A stretch of DNA of 5,450 nucleotides from Bacteroidales bacterium (GTDB taxonomy: Bacteria; Bacteroidota; Bacteroidia; Bacteroidales; F082), in contig JAFWRA010000223.1 in NCBI GenBank assembly GCA_017508895.1, positions 1 through 5,450 of the forward strand, in the 5' to 3' direction. The stretch's first letter is position 1. The number at the start of each line of letters is the position of its first letter. The position numbers and the translations under genes were made by a program. This document shows, one piece after another, positions 5,146 through 5,450 of this stretch. The notes below the pieces were generated by a model that made no database searches, was not told the origin of the DNA, and was given only the letters and a program-made list of their open reading frames with translations.

Positions 5146-5450
5146 GATCAATAGTCCGTTAAATTTTGACTAGCTACGCCGCGTTAGCGACACCATAATA
5201 CAAGAGTTCTTTGAAATCGTTGGTATTTAATAGTCTGTTCGGCATCTTTCCAGACAGCACGGAAAATCTGTGGAGCATCATTGCGTTGTGGACCAGCGTC
5301 TTGACATTTGCCACCGAGAGTTCCTTTTTGTCCTGACGGGCGAAAGCCCTTGCCACGTTGATGGCGGTCAGGGACATGTTGAAGTGGAAGGCGAGTGCCT
5401 CTTTCTGTCTGGACTGGCAGTGGGTGAGCCCTGTAAACTGCTTGCCGTCC
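5146..5450 (-). mobile_element. Downstream end of an insertion sequence (incomplete in window)
   Basis: The transposase fragment identifies an insertion sequence entering from the right edge. The element must end between the transposase stop (5174) and the tnaA promoter (5105). The stretch after the stop, reading GTCAAAATTTAACGGACTAT on the minus strand (5151-5170), is a plausible terminal inverted repeat, but the other end is outside the window, so the boundary at 5146 is a guess and no target duplication could be checked. Confidence 0.5.
5174..5450 (-). CDS. Transposase, C-terminal part (DDE type, probably IS4-like)
   Basis: The frame is open from the right edge to a TAG at 5174-5176, giving 91 residues; the first ATG inside it (5377) is internal, not the start. 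It begins DGKQFTGLTHCQSRQKEALAFHFN and continues with SLTAINVARAF, SVANVKTLVHNAMMLHRF and a LLYYGVANAA tail. This resembles the end of Bacteroidota DDE transposases that I recall as IS4-like, with H/CQxR..E..FHFN near the last catalytic Glu. The family assignment is from memory and not certain. The visible C-terminus shows no frameshift or internal stop. It is transcribed toward tnaA, and no convincing terminator follows, so readthrough into the tnaA leader is possible. Confidence 0.75.
   Translation of the reverse strand, partial: DGKQFTGLTHCQSRQKEALAFHFNMSLTAINVARAFARQDKKELSVANVKTLVHNAMMLHRFSVLSGKMPNRLLNTNDFKELLYYGVANAA

Noticed and set aside
1..5450. CRISPR array, tRNA or rRNA gene
   Set aside because: No regularly spaced repeats of suitable length and no tRNA or rRNA core motifs were seen on either strand.

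Overview
The window reads as chromosomal DNA from a Bacteroidota bacterium, probably Bacteroidales. The evidence is the set of promoters matching the TTTG / TAnnTTTG consensus of that phylum, the general absence of Shine-Dalgarno sequences, the neighbouring methylmalonyl-CoA epimerase and biotin-dependent carboxyltransferase genes typical of succinate-pathway propionate producers, and a tryptophanase gene. The species cannot be named from this sequence alone. Every gene seen is on the minus strand, so the reading order is from high to low coordinates.

Layout in transcription order. (1) 5450-5174: the C-terminal part of a DDE-type transposase, whose N-terminus lies outside the window, followed by a probable insertion-sequence end. 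(2) 5173-4790: a gene-poor stretch that appears to be the promoter and long (about 280 nt) leader of the tryptophanase gene. It holds a promoter, a 19-codon mini-ORF, three consecutive hairpins, a C-rich and G-poor tract, a duplicated 13-14-mer that can pair with the leader's 5' end, and an AT-rich heptamer repeat just before the start codon. (3) 4789-3413: tryptophanase (tnaA), closed by a 13-bp hairpin terminator. (4) 3276-1825 and 1825-893: an MBOAT-family membrane O-acyltransferase and a membrane-anchored SGNH/AlgJ-like partner overlapping by one base, with their own promoter. (5) 755-339 and 324-1: methylmalonyl-CoA epimerase (mce) and the start of the carboxyltransferase subunit of methylmalonyl-CoA decarboxylase or propionyl-CoA carboxylase, under a near-consensus promoter.

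How they fit together. The window has three independent transcription units. The mce/mmdA unit links (R)- and (S)-methylmalonyl-CoA to propionyl-CoA, the last part of succinate-to-propionate fermentation. The MBOAT/SGNH pair probably moves acyl groups across the inner membrane onto a cell-surface or exported glycan. Its lower GC content, most marked in the SGNH gene, suggests an accessory or acquired module. Tryptophanase splits tryptophan into indole, pyruvate and ammonia.

The most interesting part is the tryptophanase leader. Its order (promoter, short peptide ORF ending in a hairpin, C-rich tract, then tnaA about 190 nt later) recalls the enterobacterial tnaC attenuation leader. However, the peptide has no tryptophan, so this is a hypothesis and not a homology call.
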